Shown: one piece after another, positions 45,426-57,688 of the stretch
How the letters are laid out: every line of letters starts with the position of its first letter
Position numbering within the stretch: position 1 is the stretch's first letter
Assembly (NCBI GenBank): GCA_963920705.1
Contig: OY987232.1
Span: forward strand, 12,959,726 to 13,023,725
Length of the DNA stretch: 64,000 nt
Source: Odiellus spinosus
Taxonomy: Eukaryota; Arthropoda; Arachnida; Opiliones; Phalangiidae
Reading direction: 5' to 3'
Notes under the pieces: model-generated
Told to the model about the DNA's origin: nothing
What the model saw: only the letters and a program-made list of their open reading frames with translations
Database searches by the model: none
Translations under genes and position numbers: made by a program

Positions 45426-45732
45426 CCTCCTATATTTTATCAAAGCCAGTGCACGCTCCTGAAGCAGGAGGGGACTTTAGCTTGTATAGAATTGTCATTT
45501 TTCCCCGAAAGAGGCGCGATTAACCAAAGATTTTTGCAGACGCGTCTCTCCCGTTACCGTGGCAACCTGACGTAGTAACGTCTCCTACGTCGGGTTGCCA
45601 CGGTAACGGGAGAGACGCGTCTGCAAAAATCGTTGGTTAATCGCGCCTCTGTCGGGGAAAATTGGCTACTTAGATTTCCTCTTTTAGAATTTTTTTTCGC
45701 CGTGCGCACTGGCTTTGATAAAATATAGGAGG
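45426..45732. repeat. Compound palindromic element
   Basis: The outer arms CCTCCTATATTTTATCAAAG and its complement (ending 45732) enclose a GC-rich inner palindrome (about 45512-45653) with GACGCGTCTCTCCCGTTACC and ACGGGAGAGACGCGTCTGC. A decayed, reversed relative is at 59420-59642. Stretches between the arms do not pair. Confidence 0.8.
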
Positions 45733-45738
45733 AGTTTG

Positions 45739-46137
45739 TTAAAGGGTAACCTGGAGCTACAGCTTTTAATTTATTTTCGGAATCACAATGCCAAAAAATG
45801 TATACGAGTATGTTTTCAGAATTTTTAGACATGTTTTTGGTGTTTAATTAATTTCTAAAGTTCGTCAAAATTTCTGTAAAAGTAGATATATAAGTTCGGA
45901 CCAACCATATTATTTCAGCCTTCAACAGCGCTTGTAGTGTCCTAACATTATTCTCTTAATATAAAAGACATTACAAGCACTGTTGAAGGCTGAAATAATA
46001 CGATTGGTCCGAATTTATATTTACTTTTACAGAAATTTATTTAAACACCAAAAACGTGTCTAAAAATTGTTAAAAAATTCACAAATACGTTTTTAGGCAT
46101 GGTGATTCCGAAAATAAATTTCCTTTTAAAGAGGGAA
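45739..46137. mobile_element. Family C foldback element
   Basis: It runs from AAAGGGTAACCTGGAGCTAC to AAATAAATTTCCTTTTAAAG, with arms around GCCTTCAACAGCGCTTGTAG and ACAAGCACTGTTGAAGGC. It directly follows the compound palindrome. Confidence 0.7.
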
Positions 46138-46688
46138 AAGATAAGAATTCCAATTCCCCACTTCATGACGAATAAAGACAGTAAAATATGGTTAAAACTC
46201 TAAATACAATTGCACGAAAAAAAAATAATAATAAAAAAACAATGGTGGTAGGGTCACTTTAAACACAAGCTCTCATTCGCTGGGCCGGAAACTTGTAGAG
46301 ATCTCACTTCAGAGAGTTTATGGGACAAGATAAGGTAGGCATAACAGGGGCTCAGCGATTGCGTAAAATTTTACATTTTGATAAGGTGACGCAAAAATTT
46401 TAAAATACTTTAGTACTGTAGTGCAGTGAAAGCTACGGCTTTGTATACACCGTGTGGAGTGATTATACCCTCAACCCAAAAAACTTTAACTAACTATAAA
46501 AGTAATCAATTTCAAAGACTACAATGGTATTTATTTTTTGCAAAAACAAGATTTCAGAAGTGAAAGCAAAGCAGAAAAACAAACCAATCAGATTTTCTTA
46601 ATAATTTGATGGTTTAAGTTATTCAATCACGAGTTGAATGGTGAAATAATATCATATATGCCCTAAATTAAAGCCTAAGCCACCCTTA

Positions 46689-46800
46689 TACCCTCTTCAG
46701 ACGAGGCGAAATTAGCTGTGGTATACATAGCCTTCTCAGTTCAATAAACCTCGGTTAATCGTGATTAAACCGGCTAGTTACGCCTCGTCTGAAAAGGGTA
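46689..46800. mobile_element. Short 112-bp terminal-inverted-repeat element
   Basis: The 20-base ends TACCCTCTTCAGACGAGGCG and CGCCTCGTCTGAAAAGGGTA pair with one mismatch. The interior is unrelated. It abuts the next element. Confidence 0.75.
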
Positions 46801-46986
46801 TTACGGAAAAAAGTTAATCTGATCAGAAGAGGTCTTCAAGAACACTACAAAAGTCTTGGGGAAGTCTTTGAGACTTCCAAAAGACTTATGGACGTAATGG
46901 AAGACTTCCCCAAGACCTCTTAAGACTACATAAGACACCAGAAAGACTTCCCCAAGACCTCTTAAGACTAACTTTTTTGGTAAGGG
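46801..46986. mobile_element. Family A MITE, copy 4
   Basis: From TTACGGAAAAAAGTTAATC to TTTTTTGGTAAGGG. The left CCC is lost or shared with the abutting element. Confidence 0.72.
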
Positions 46987-47236
46987 CAACATCAGAATTT
47001 AAATTAAGAAAATATCGTGGGACAATTACAGGACTTTTGTGTGCAGATTCTGAAAATTTAAATTTAAAAGTTGTTCCATTTTTAGTTTCCATATTTCCTG
47101 TATTTAAATTTTCCTTCGACTAAAAAAATATTTTCTTTCAGAAACCCTACTAGGACAGCTGTGGTTCATTTTCAAAATTTCACTCCCTCACAACAACGAG
47201 TCGTCATTGATTAAGAAACCCAAACATTTTTAGAAG

Positions 47237-50200
47237 ATGGGAGACTCAAAAACTATTCGATTATTTTCAGGACATGATGTAAGTTCATACAAAAAACAAT
47301 CACTTTATCACATAAAAGTAAACAACGCCCTGTAGCAAAGGTCTAGTTTTAAGTACGTCAGATCACATCACCTTAAAATATCCAAAAAACGTTATCGCCC
47401 AACCACCCAATCCACCAACCACCTAATAAACTAATCAACCAACAGATAAATCAATTAATCAATTAAGTGAAACATTTCCTGTAAATGATTTAAATCTTCG
47501 CCTCAGAGTTAAAATTTGTAAAAATATATTCTATTAATTACAGATTTATCCGTTAATTCATATCAAAAAGGGAAAAAATGTTAAAACGGCGGTAATTGAA
47601 GATTTCGATGGCATTCTCGTCGATGTCATGCTCGCTATAGGGAGGAACTTCAAGTAAATAGTGATTGAAAACGAGAATATGACTAACCTAGTATTGCTTT
47701 ATGTGAAGATGTATAGGCCTGTGAAATGCCAAAAACTATTTATTTGGAGAACTAAAACCAAATAGATTAACTATTATATTATGTCCTGGTCAGATTACGG
47801 GGATCAAGCAAACTTCTATTTGAGCAACACCGATTATTGAACTCCAAATTTTATGTATTGTTCCGCCTACGATGTCCTCTTATAGATTAGTGATTCAGTA
47901 TTTTAGCTTTTGAAGTAAGATTAGGCATATTTTACGTAAGGTCAGATTAGGTTAGTTCATCCCTCGAACTAGCTCAACCCTTAAAAAACGTCTTTACCTT
48001 GGTTCAGGTCAAACCCGTAAAGGGACAGAAAATAATTGTTAGAGAAAGAGCATTTTAATATTTTCAAGTTTTTACTATTCTACTCAACCTACAGAATCAA
48101 ATTGTTCAAATAAATTTATTTTTAAAATCGTTGGTTCAAATTAGAGCTCGGAATCAGATAACTAGGCTTTGTTTCAAATATTTTAACCTCAGATAAATTG
48201 ATTTTTAATATAAAACCACAAATTATATAAACAGGCGTATATCAAATGGATACGACTTATCTGGCGATAAAATTTTAAGCTTGATTAATAAACAAATTAC
48301 GCGTTTATTCAAACCGATAATGCAAAGATAAAAATATGACGTTTCTCGAAATCCGTGTAGAGTGAAATATAATAATTATACTTTAATCTAAATTAAAAGG
48401 AACGGCGACTAAATCTCTACATTCTACCTTCAAGATCTTAATTAGGTTTAAAATCAGATAAGAAACTTGAATTTCAAATTTTCTTATCAGCGAATGATTA
48501 ACTCGTATCAATTTCCTATAACAATGAGTTCGAATAAAAAAATTGCCAATAAGAATTGGATTTTTTTTCGCGAACGCATAACATCCGATTGACATTCACG
48601 CTGGTCTTTTCTAATTAATAAAAGTTGAATTCCGAACTCTAGTTAATAATAAAGTTATAATAAATAGTTTTCTTTGAGGTTTCCAGATTAAATTAATTAT
48701 TTCGTATCTTTCACTTCCAGCTTGACATACCACAATGTTTTCAGGGTAATGTCTCATCTAATAAAAGCCGTTGTTTATCATTTTACTTTTGGAATTTAAA
48801 TTTTAGTTACATAAAATAATCTTTTAGGAAAATGAGATGTGGGATATTAAAACATTCCCGCATGTCATCTCATATAACCGAATGAAAACCTTTCAATTCT
48901 CGGCTGAAATCTACTACTCTAAAGTGACAATGTTTTCCCAACTTTCTCAAACACAGCGTGGTAGTTTCATGTCCAATATCATCACTATGCCACTTTGGGT
49001 AAGGTTATGAGTGTATATAACCTAGGCATAACCAAACCAGTTTTGATCATCTCGCGAGCGAGAAAAATCAGATAATTTCTAGATACTTTAAAAATTACTA
49101 ATAATTGCCGCACAACAGAGTTTGATATAATTATTTATAAAATGTTTAAAACGTTTACAGGGCTCCCAGTACATAGTCCACAAAAAATAATAGGTATTAT
49201 AGGTTCAAGATCCAAAAATCATAGAATATTTATAGGACCTATACTAGTTCAAAATTGTCATATTAGTTACAATGAAATATTTGAGTTTCATAGAAAGTAT
49301 ATCATATATTTAAGAGAAGTAGCAACGGTACACTCAGGCTAAGTAAGCCGTAGTCTATTTGGAAATTTTGACAGTGGCCCCAAAATTGGAGGAAAAGGGC
49401 CCCGAATTTCTTTAAATTGGGCCCTAAAAAACTAAAATGTAGAAAAAAAAACATGGGCCTAGGTATAGAATCCAACAGTTAAAAAAGTTGGCGGGAGATA
49501 ACGACGAGCTAAGAAAAGATACAATCACTACGGATCCATGTTAGGTCTACTTTCCGAATAATTGAAACAATTGAAATTGATAATAGATTTTCGAAAAATC
49601 GAAAGAAGTGTTTGAATTATAATTCACTCAACGAATAGAGCTAGCAACATTGGTAGCTTTTCAAAATTCCATAACACTTAAATCCCATCACGAGAACAGT
49701 CGTGCTTAACTCCTAAAACCTAATGGTACGGGCTTGAACGCGAGCACCATACAGCTCATCTAGTGGCAAAGTAAGGTAGCTATTGAAAGCTGAAATAATA
49801 AATTTTGCCTGAATTTATAATTGGCTTTTAGAGAAATTTTAACAAAGTTTAGAAATTAATTTAAACTTCAAACAACGCGTCTAAAAATTCAAATACTTTT
49901 TTTGGCATGGTGATTCCTTGTAACTCCAAGTTTCGCTTTAAACCATGCATATTTGCCATGAGTAATAAATTGATTTTAATCTCCATGGTATTTCAGTTCA
50001 TCGGATTAGTTTTCAGCACTATCTTGGCTCTTTCCGTTCTAACTAAATTGTTTGAAAGATCAAAAATGTTTGGGAGCTTTGTGTGGATGTATTTTGCGCC
50101 TATCTTTCTACAAAGTAATTATATTAATTAGTTTTCGCCCAAGCCTATTAACAGCATTTATAATACACAAAGATTAGTGGGAGAACACCAATCGCTAATT

Positions 50201-53200
50201 TATAGAGCTTGGAATCAGATAGTGTATATTTTAGTTATGTTTTCCCACTTATTTACCCTGAAAGGTTTCGATAAGAAGTTGCGTCATCGAGTGTCCGCTC
50301 ATTTGCTGAACATCTGGTATGGAACCTTAATCGTTCTGATCAGTATAATATTATCGTACATCACTGCTGACGTCTTAATTGGGCAAAAGGTTATTCTCAA
50401 CGAGTTAAAAGATATACTGAAAGTTAAAAATCTGGAATATTTTCCGGTGCAATCAGACGCCATAATAGATTTCTATAAAGTGAGTCAAATTCCATGTTAG
50501 CTCTAAGAACAATGGTGAATACCAAAGTTAAATCATATTTCAAGTTTACAACAAGGCATATTATGATTGGTATGTGGGTCTGAAACTTTTGTCTTTAGAG
50601 CTTTCACCAAACGAGAGAGGAAAGATCTGAAAACTCTAAACGGTCGAGGTACGGAATTCAAAATTTCCCTCTCTAGCGGCTGAGATTGTAACTAAGTAGG
50701 CGGTGCTAATATCGCGCTGAACTTTCTAGACGTTTACGGGGTGAAAATGTATCGATGGAAAACAACTCTCCCCTCTCTCTCGCGAAAAGAAAAGAGTGTC
50801 CTGCCCGACCACCTTTCTGTACAAATTGAGGAGTTAAATGTTAGTTCTAGGAACAATGGTGGTTACTAGATAAAGAGGAACAACAAATCCTGGATTTCAT
50901 GACCGTCTTCTAATGGCAAACAGTACATGCAAGTGTAGGAACTAAAAAAACCAAGTGTGCGGATGATATGGATTAAAGACAAGTAAATCATCCTACAAGA
51001 TTATAATATGACATACTGCGGGGTGACCATGAAGCGAGTCTGATTTTCTCAGTCCACGGTTTCACCACAAGCATTCAGAAATTTGAACAGAAAGGTGGCT
51101 ACCAGTACATTCTATCTAGAGTAAATCAGAGTTGAAATCGCGACGGCCGGGCAAGACACGCTCCTTCGTTTCGCAAGAGAGAGGGGAGAGTTGTTCCATC
51201 GACACATTTTCACTCCGGTAAACGCCTAGAAAATTCGGTACAATATTAGCACCGCCTACCGAGTTCCAATCTCAACGCCTAGAGAGGGCAATTTTGAATT
51301 CCGTATCTTGACCATTTAACCACACACCAACCATAATATGTCTTGTTGTAAACTTGAAGCATGATTTACCTGTGATATAGAATACAGGCAAAAGCGCAAG
51401 TGGGTTTACTAGTTACTACTTTTGTACACAATGTTTGCCGCTAGAGGACGCTTCTGAACGCCAGGTTTTGTTTTCATTTTAGACAGTATGGTTATTGTTA
51501 AGAGTTCTTGGAGACATAATTCGGAGTGGCTGATAAGCCACAGCTAAAAGTTCTGTTTGGAAATTGTTATTGTTAAACTATACTACAATATTCATTCAAG
51601 GACCCTATAACTTTCAAGGGATTGAAAGACCTAGAATTCTATATACAGGTTATATCACTATGACCACTCAACTGGAAAAGCTGGCTCCATCAAAAAAAAA
51701 AAAAAAAAAAAAAAAAAAGGGTAATCGGTCAAAATACATGTTTTTCAAGGCTTAAAAGATTTAGAATTCGCGCCTTTTTAATATATACGCGGAACACCAC
51801 ATATTTTAGAAAATCAGATTAATTTGCATACTTCACCTCCAGTCTCGAGGTGGGGTGAAATGGGGACATGTTCTGCCAAAACCACGTATGATCCATGAAA
51901 TGCAGAGATGGCGTTACAATCAACCTGTGGTTTGTCGGCGACAGAGGGTATGGGAAAAGGCATATCTCTATGGCACAGCGTTGTATGATCTCGAAACCAG
52001 AAAATAAAGCTCGAAAATGGAGCTCGTTAAGAAAGGCAGAGCACAGTTCAAAGCTCTATAAAACGTTAAGGGTTCAAGAGTGACTAAATTCCTATGGAAA
52101 CGTAACGTCTTTCGGCCTATGGGTGATATTCCATTAAATATGTTTTCACAGGGAATACCAGGAAAACTCGGAGATAAAATTCTCAAAAGGGGATCAAGGG
52201 AGTCAATTAACTATAAATCATTCTCGAAAGTGGCATCAGGGAAAATGGTGTATATTGATTGGCATGAAGAAGTGAGATTTTTAGATGAATTCTGTAGGAA
52301 AGAAATGAAGGAAAAAAAACACAACCGGCCGTTATTCTATCAATCCCCTTTTCCGCTGAAGATTGATTCCGTTGCATTTCGAATGAAGCGAAATCATTCG
52401 GTTGATGCCAAGACGGTAGAAGGCATAAATAGAATGTAAATAACAATATGTGTGGAATCAAAAACCCATTTAAGACCAAAAAGAAAATACGAAAATAAAA
52501 AAATGGGAAGCGAATAGACACTCGCTTCTTGTAAAGGAAAATGCAACCTAACAGCAAGTGCATATTTATGGATTCGTAATCATATAAATAGGCCTAATCC
52601 ACCAATAAAAAATATACAAACGAATATTAATGGGAAACTTGGAGCTAAAAATGTAAAAGGTTTGGAATTTATTTTCAGAATCAATGTGCCAATTAATACA
52701 CGTATTCGAGAATTTTTTCACAATTTTTAGACATGTTTTTGGTGTTTAAATTAATTTCTGAAGTTTGGTAATGTTAGAATAAAAGTAAATATAAATACAG
52801 ACCAATCATATTATTTCAGACTTCAACAGCGCTCTTAATGTCCTAACATTAAAAAAATAGGCCGGCGTTTTATGCCTAAGGTCTTGGCCATCAAACGAAA
52901 GCCTATTCTTTTAATGCTAGGCCATTACAATAATGACTGGTCCTAATTTACATTTACTTTTATATAAATATTAACAAACCAAATTGTTTTGAAAGTTCTC
53001 GAATACATTTTTGAGCATGGTGATTCCGAAAAAAAAAAAATTCAAAATATTTTCCATTTTTAGCTCCAAGTTTTCCGTTAATTAAATAGACTGCTACTTC
53101 ATGGTTGAGAAACCAAAACCCTGCGAAGCTATAAATAGAGCTTCAAGTCTGTTATGCAAGTCTCTTTATGAGGAATGAATTATTGGTAGTACTAGGAATT

Positions 53201-54325
53201 TGGTAAAATTATGAAGATTTGGAAGAAATGGAGGCGAAAGATTCGGCGAAAGTTTAATGAAACTATCTTCGTACCTTCTCGTGTTAACAATGGGTTCTTG
53301 GTTTAAGAATCGCATTCTAAGGCTAGAAGTTTGGATAAAATTTTAGTTTGATAGGGTGGTGCATAAATTAAAAAACAACATTATTACTAAGAGATAATAA
53401 TCACACCCCAATTACGATAAAATTAACCATTTTCGATTAAATTGAAATGAAAGTCGTCAATATAACTGTTATCACGAAAAAAATCAGATAAATTTATCAA
53501 TAACGAATATATTAGTATTAATGTAAATGCATCTAGTCATTTGAAGTTGGTTTATAAAGAATGTCTAAATTAATCGATTACCCGCAATTAACCGCTTATT
53601 CCGGTTTATCCGTGGTTTATTACCAAACTTGAATTTTCGATTAAATTAGAGAACTTTTTGAACGATTTTAATGGCGCGATTAACAAAAAAACGATAAATA
53701 TCGTTTCTGACACGTATTTGCGTAATACTTTCCAAGAATTTTGAAGATATTCGTGAAAGTATATCTTCACCTTTAGTTCGAATAATCGTTGACCCCCATC
53801 GTATTGTTCAAAATAATTCAAAAAGAATTTTCCCAAAAAACATTCGTTCTAATCCAATGGATAAATTTTAAATAATAAACTTAACCATCTGGTTTAACGT
53901 TTAATCGTTAGTGGAAACGGTGTGACTTTTTTAGATAAATGTTTCTAAAGATAAAGTATAACATTATGAAATGGTAAAATTAACTAAAAATTTAGGTTAA
54001 TCGTAAATAATCGCAAAATTTTATCCAAACATTGAGCCCTAATTCTAACTTTCGAATGCAGAATGGTTGGCATACAGACTATCGATGAACTTTTTTCAGT
54101 TTGCGATACGTGGCGTCCTCTTGCCTATGTGACAATGCCATTAACAAGGCCTTCTTATGGATGAACAACAAATGCGTTACGACGGAAAATCACATCGAAG
54201 AAAGTGATTTTTATCGCAATGAAAACGAAACACGTCTATTGATGACCATTTTCGTTCTAAGTCTCGTCCCGGCAATGGTAGTCTTTATATACGAGATACT
54301 ACGTAACTTTGGCCCTTGTTTTTAA
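47237..54325 (+). CDS. Gene 4: ionotropic-receptor-like channel with altered pore residue
   Basis: Exons: 47237-47278, 47544-47653, 48828-48998, 49997-50114, 50265-50479, 52152-52435, 54100-54325 (TAA). Lengths are identical to gene 2, its nearest relative. S1: DSKTIRLFS, DFDGILVDVMLAI, SYNRM. The pore loop reads FVWMYFAPIFLQS, so the first Gln of the otherwise constant QQ, which aligns with the iGluR Q/R site, is Leu. TM3 then SYITADVLIG; S2 has GKMVYIDWHEE and MKRNHSVDAKTVEG; TM4 is LLMTIFVLSLVPAMVVFIY. All splice sites are GT-AG. The phase gap after exon 2 is shared with all other copies. ATTAAA at 54380 may serve as a poly(A) signal. The start ATG follows TTTTTAGAAG as in gene 2. Confidence 0.8.
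47290..47401. mobile_element. Family B fragment, gene 4 intron 1
   Basis: AACAATCACTTTATCACAT and AAAGTAAACAACGCCCTGTA mark a left-end fragment beginning about 12 bases after exon 1. The right half is absent. Confidence 0.6.
47654..48827. other. Gene 4 intron 2, unresolved stretch
   Basis: Collinear with gene 2 intron 2 (for example the GTCAAACCCGTAAAGGGACA stretch near 48009 and AGAGCTCGGAATCAGA near 48142). By the phase rule it should hold one short exon. None of the shared segments keeps an open frame with splice sites in both genes. Confidence 0.4.
49142..49342 (+). other. 66-residue open frame of unknown nature
   Basis: The frame begins MFKTFTGLPVHSPQ in intron 3 of gene 4. It matches nothing I know, and gene 2 has no counterpart. 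Likely an element fragment or chance. Confidence 0.15.
49780..49940. mobile_element. Family C right-half copy, gene 4 intron 3
   Basis: GAAAGCTGAAATAATAAATT to GTAACTCCAAGTTTCGCTTT, 57 bases before the TM1/pore exon; same site as the gene 2 copy. Confidence 0.65.
50538..51362. mobile_element. Large inverted-repeat element, gene 4 intron 5
   Basis: The left arm from TTCAAGTTTACAACAAGGCA to about 50790 is inverted at 51150-51362 (ending TTGTTGTAAACTTGAA, with minor changes). The arms contain AACTCTCCCCTCTCTCTCGC and AGCACCGCCTAC words. No coding frame. A deleted copy is at the same site of gene 2. Confidence 0.75.
52630..53085. mobile_element. Family C foldback element, gene 4 intron 6
   Basis: It runs from GGGAAACTTGGAGCTAAAAA to TTTTTAGCTCCAAGTTTTCC, the same site as the gene 2 copy 27330-27808. 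Confidence 0.7.
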
Positions 54326-54429
54326 AGGGAGATTATTATTATTATACCCATTTTTATTTTTTATCATTAATTCCTTGTAATTAAATACATCCAGCCTATT
54401 TTTTTTTTTTTTAAGATTTTTAAAATAGT

Positions 54430-54880
54430 ATTTTGATTAAAATTGTGTTGGATTTTTTCACCGTTGCCAAAGGACCAATCAGAGCTAGACAAGATCCAAT
54501 TAAACGCGGCTCTATCGAAGTAAGATCGTAGAACCCTGGCAACATCTAGCTGATAATATAGCGATCTTGGTTAAAATTTAAAATTTGATTTACAAAAAAT
54601 TTCAATTTCTATCTAATTGAAGAAGAAGCTACATTTTAAAAACTATAGGCTTCACCAGTAGCGAATTTTTGAAGATAATGATGTCTACAAATCTTTCATG
54701 AACGTAATTATCAAAAGCAAATCAACCTTAAATTTTAACCAAGATCTCTATGTTATCACCTAGATGTCGCTAGGGGTTCTACGATTTTATTTTAGTTCCT
54801 CATAGAATGGTGCCTTGGTTCTGATTGGCTCTTTGGTAATTGTAGAGAAATTCAAATTAATGTTTAAAATAAAAACTTTA
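54430..54880. mobile_element. Inverted-repeat element behind gene 4
   Basis: The arm with GTTGCCAAAGGACCAATCAG, AGCGATCTTGGTTAAAATTT is inverted at 54720-54870 (TTTTAACCAAGATCTCTATG, TTCTGATTGGCTCTTTGGT). A one-arm version lies at the same place behind gene 2 (29720-29830). Confidence 0.65.
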
Positions 54881-54989
54881 AAAATCTTTTCTAATAGTAA
54901 TTGTACTTCAAAAATTATGAAAATATTCAGAGGTGCATATTTTTACACGAATAATCAGAAAAAAATACTAGCATCCCTTTAAAGCAAAT

Positions 54990-55381
54990 GTCCAAGGTCT
55001 TAGGCATCAAACGCCGGTCTATATTATAATAATGTTACGACATTACAAGAGCTGTTGATGTCTGAAATAATGATTGGCCTCAATGTATACTTTTTTTTCG
55101 AGACACTCTAGTGGCTACAGACTGTAAATAGCTAAATCGGAAGCGTCACTTTTTGGAGAAATTCCGGAGTTGGGAGGGAAAACAAAATAAAGCGCGGCCC
55201 GCCAAATTTCCGTCCCTCTCTACCCACACAAAATATCGAGAAAGAGGTCAAATCACCTGAGCCACACAGGGATGATGACTTTTTTGCCTATTTTTCAGTG
55301 ATAGGCTATGACGTAAAACCAGACCTTTTCTGATAAGTACTAAGCTACGGGGCGTTGTTTACTTTAATGGCATAAAATAAT
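54990..55381. mobile_element. Fragments of families C and B
   Basis: A family C piece (ATCAAACGCCGGTCTA) is joined to the right half of a family B element (CGAGACACTCTAGTGG to TTAATGGCATAAAATAATGG). Confidence 0.55.
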
Positions 55382-55691
55382 GGACTTTTTTTAAGGTCAA
55401 AGCTATAATTTTGTTTGGAAGAAACCGTGACTAAGGAAACTTAAGTGTGCGTAACCTAGATGTAAATATAAAGCAACACTTACAGAAATAAATGAATAGC
55501 AAATGTTTACTCTGTTGTAAGACACTGTAACCTTCACTTATAAGGTTCATTATAAACCTTTCAGACTTTTACTATATTTTATCGGATATATTTTTAGAAT
55601 AGAAAAATAGATTAGTTTTGTCAGTATTGTTTACCAGCGAAAAACATCATTTTTCACTAAAAAATGAAAAATGTGCAATGGAAAATCCATT

Positions 55692-55892
55692 TTAAAGCAA
55701 CTGGCGGCTCTAGAGTTTCTCCTAAATTCCTCCTTTCCTGCTACACAATTAATTTACCTTACCAAAGGCAGGAGGGAGGGATTTATAAGTGTATGTGGGT
55801 CCCATTGGCTCCTGCTTTTGGCAAGGCATATTTGGTGTGCATCAGGGAAGAGACTTTCACAGGGGCTCCTCCAGAGCCGCCAGTTGCTTTAA
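55692..55892. mobile_element. 201-bp MITE with perfect 20-bp ends
   Basis: TTAAAGCAACTGGCGGCTCT and its exact complement AGAGCCGCCAGTTGCTTTAA bound the element. TCCATTT lies on both sides (on the right after GTAG), a possible 7-bp target duplication. The paralogous spacer before gene 3 (near 31060) lacks it. Confidence 0.8.
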
Positions 55893-56078
55893 GTAGTCCA
55901 TTTGAATTAAAACATACTTATTTTATCAGTGAAATTATAAGAATTATGTACCTAGAAAAGACTTAATAGTAAGTAAAATTATATAATATTCGTTGAGTGT
56001 AAATTAAATAAAATCACAATTATGCAGTAATAAATATTTGAATTGTACCACAAGTAATCATGCAGGATTTACAAGTAG

Positions 56079-56225
56079 CCCTTACCAAAAAAAAGATAGT
56101 CTTAAGAGATCTTGGGGAAGTCTTCCATTACGTCAAGAAGTCTTGGGGAGGTCTCAAAGACTTCAACAAGACTTTTGTAGTGTTCTTGAAGACCTCTTCA
56201 GATCAGACTAACTTTTTTCCGTAAT
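56079..56225. mobile_element. Family A MITE, copy 5
   Basis: From CCCTTACCAAAAAAAAGATAG to CTAACTTTTTTCCGTAA; right end partly lost. Confidence 0.7.
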
Positions 56226-57189
56226 AGCTATACCACCTCGCGGAAAAACCTAGTTAAAATTTCCCAAATCCCTACCCAACCTCATTCTTCTTGACAGGAA
56301 ACGGGATGTCTTAGCATGCATTGGGAGAGTTTCAAGCTACCACTTATTGCTAAAACGACCCTCGTTTGTAACTTACGGATGAATTAATGGGCTTATGGTA
56401 AATTAGACATACATGTAGTGGAAATATACTTTGAAGAAATTTGGACAAATGATAAAGTTTAGTTAACTTAACATTTCTATGTGGAAAATATGACTTTCAT
56501 TAGTAGAAGCAAAAACAACTATTAGTGGAAAACTTTAATAAGGTTAATCATGGCTATTCTGTAAATAGTCTAGATCGATAAGGTGAAACCTAGCAACAAT
56601 TCTTTTAACAGAGATCGTGGTGTTCCAAAACATGAGAAAAAACTCACGTGAGACATATAGTCGTAAACTCGCTATTCAAGTCATTATCATACAGTTTTGT
56701 AGCTAAGGAATTGCTCAGACGGTATAAAACTGCAGTATTATAAGACTGGCGTATTTCAACATGTCTTTCTTAAGGTCGAATGCAATTTAACAAACTAAGT
56801 ATATTATTATATTTTCTTTAGATTTTTCATAATTACCAGTAAAAAAGATCTGACAAGTATAATTAATTTAAAAGAAATTCAAGAAATTGTCTAAAAATTT
56901 AGAGGAATCTGAGTGATTCCAGCTTGAGTTCTCAGCACGCGCTTAAGCATATGTTGTATAAGCTTAGGCTTGCTGCAAAACTCAAGTTGGTTTGGACTAT
57001 CTATGCACAGATATACACAAATTACTCTTGTTTTTTATCTATTTTTTAATTGATTGATTTGCACTTTTTACGTCAATAAGCGGGATTGAAAAGAAGGATA
57101 TCTTAAGATATATTTTTTATCTTCGTTTACACACATATCGTTTCTCTGCACATGTTTTGCGTGTGTACATGCTGTACTTTTCTTAAAGG

Positions 57190-57595
57190 AAAACTTGGAG
57201 CTAAAAACGGAGGTTTTGATTTTATTTTCGTAATCATCATGTCAAAAAACTTATTTGAGAACTTTTTCACAAATAGTAGACACGTTTTTGGTTTTTAAAT
57301 TAATTTCTAAAGTTGGGTAAAATTTGAAAAACAGTAAATAAATTTTCGGCCAATCATAATATTTCAGCCTTCAACAGCGCTTGTAAAGTGCTAACATTAA
57401 AAGAATAGGCCGGTGTTTGATACCCAAGGTCTTAGGCATCAAACGCCGGCGTATTCTGTTAATGTTAGGACATTAACAAGCGCTGTTGAAGGTTGAAATA
57501 ATCTGATAGGTCCGAATTTATAATTACTTTCATTGTAATTTTACCGAAATTAAATTCAAAAGCTGTTCCATTTCTAGCTCCAAGTTTCCCTTCAA
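57190..57595. mobile_element. Family C foldback element, well preserved
   Basis: It runs from GGAAAACTTGGAGCTAAAAA to TTTCTAGCTCCAAGTTTCCC. The central palindrome has AGCCTTCAACAGCGCTTGTA, AGGCCGGTGTTTGATACCCA and the complements, making it the best reference copy for the family. Confidence 0.75.
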
Positions 57596-57688
57596 GTCAA
57601 TCGCGTCATAAATCGCTAATATGGTTAATTATTAATATTTTATACAGTAAGAACGAGGAAAAAGTTTCGTTTTGACTTTTTGCCATAA

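Noticed and set aside
45554-45832. 92-residue minus-strand frame
   Set aside because: Runs through a palindrome and a family C end; no protein-like conservation.
49142-49342. Small independent gene in gene 4 intron 3
   Set aside because: No counterpart in gene 2 and no recognised domain; kept only as a low-confidence open frame.
55664-55966. 100-residue plus-strand frame
   Set aside because: Spans the 201-bp MITE at 55692-55892 and has no counterpart in the spacer before gene 3.
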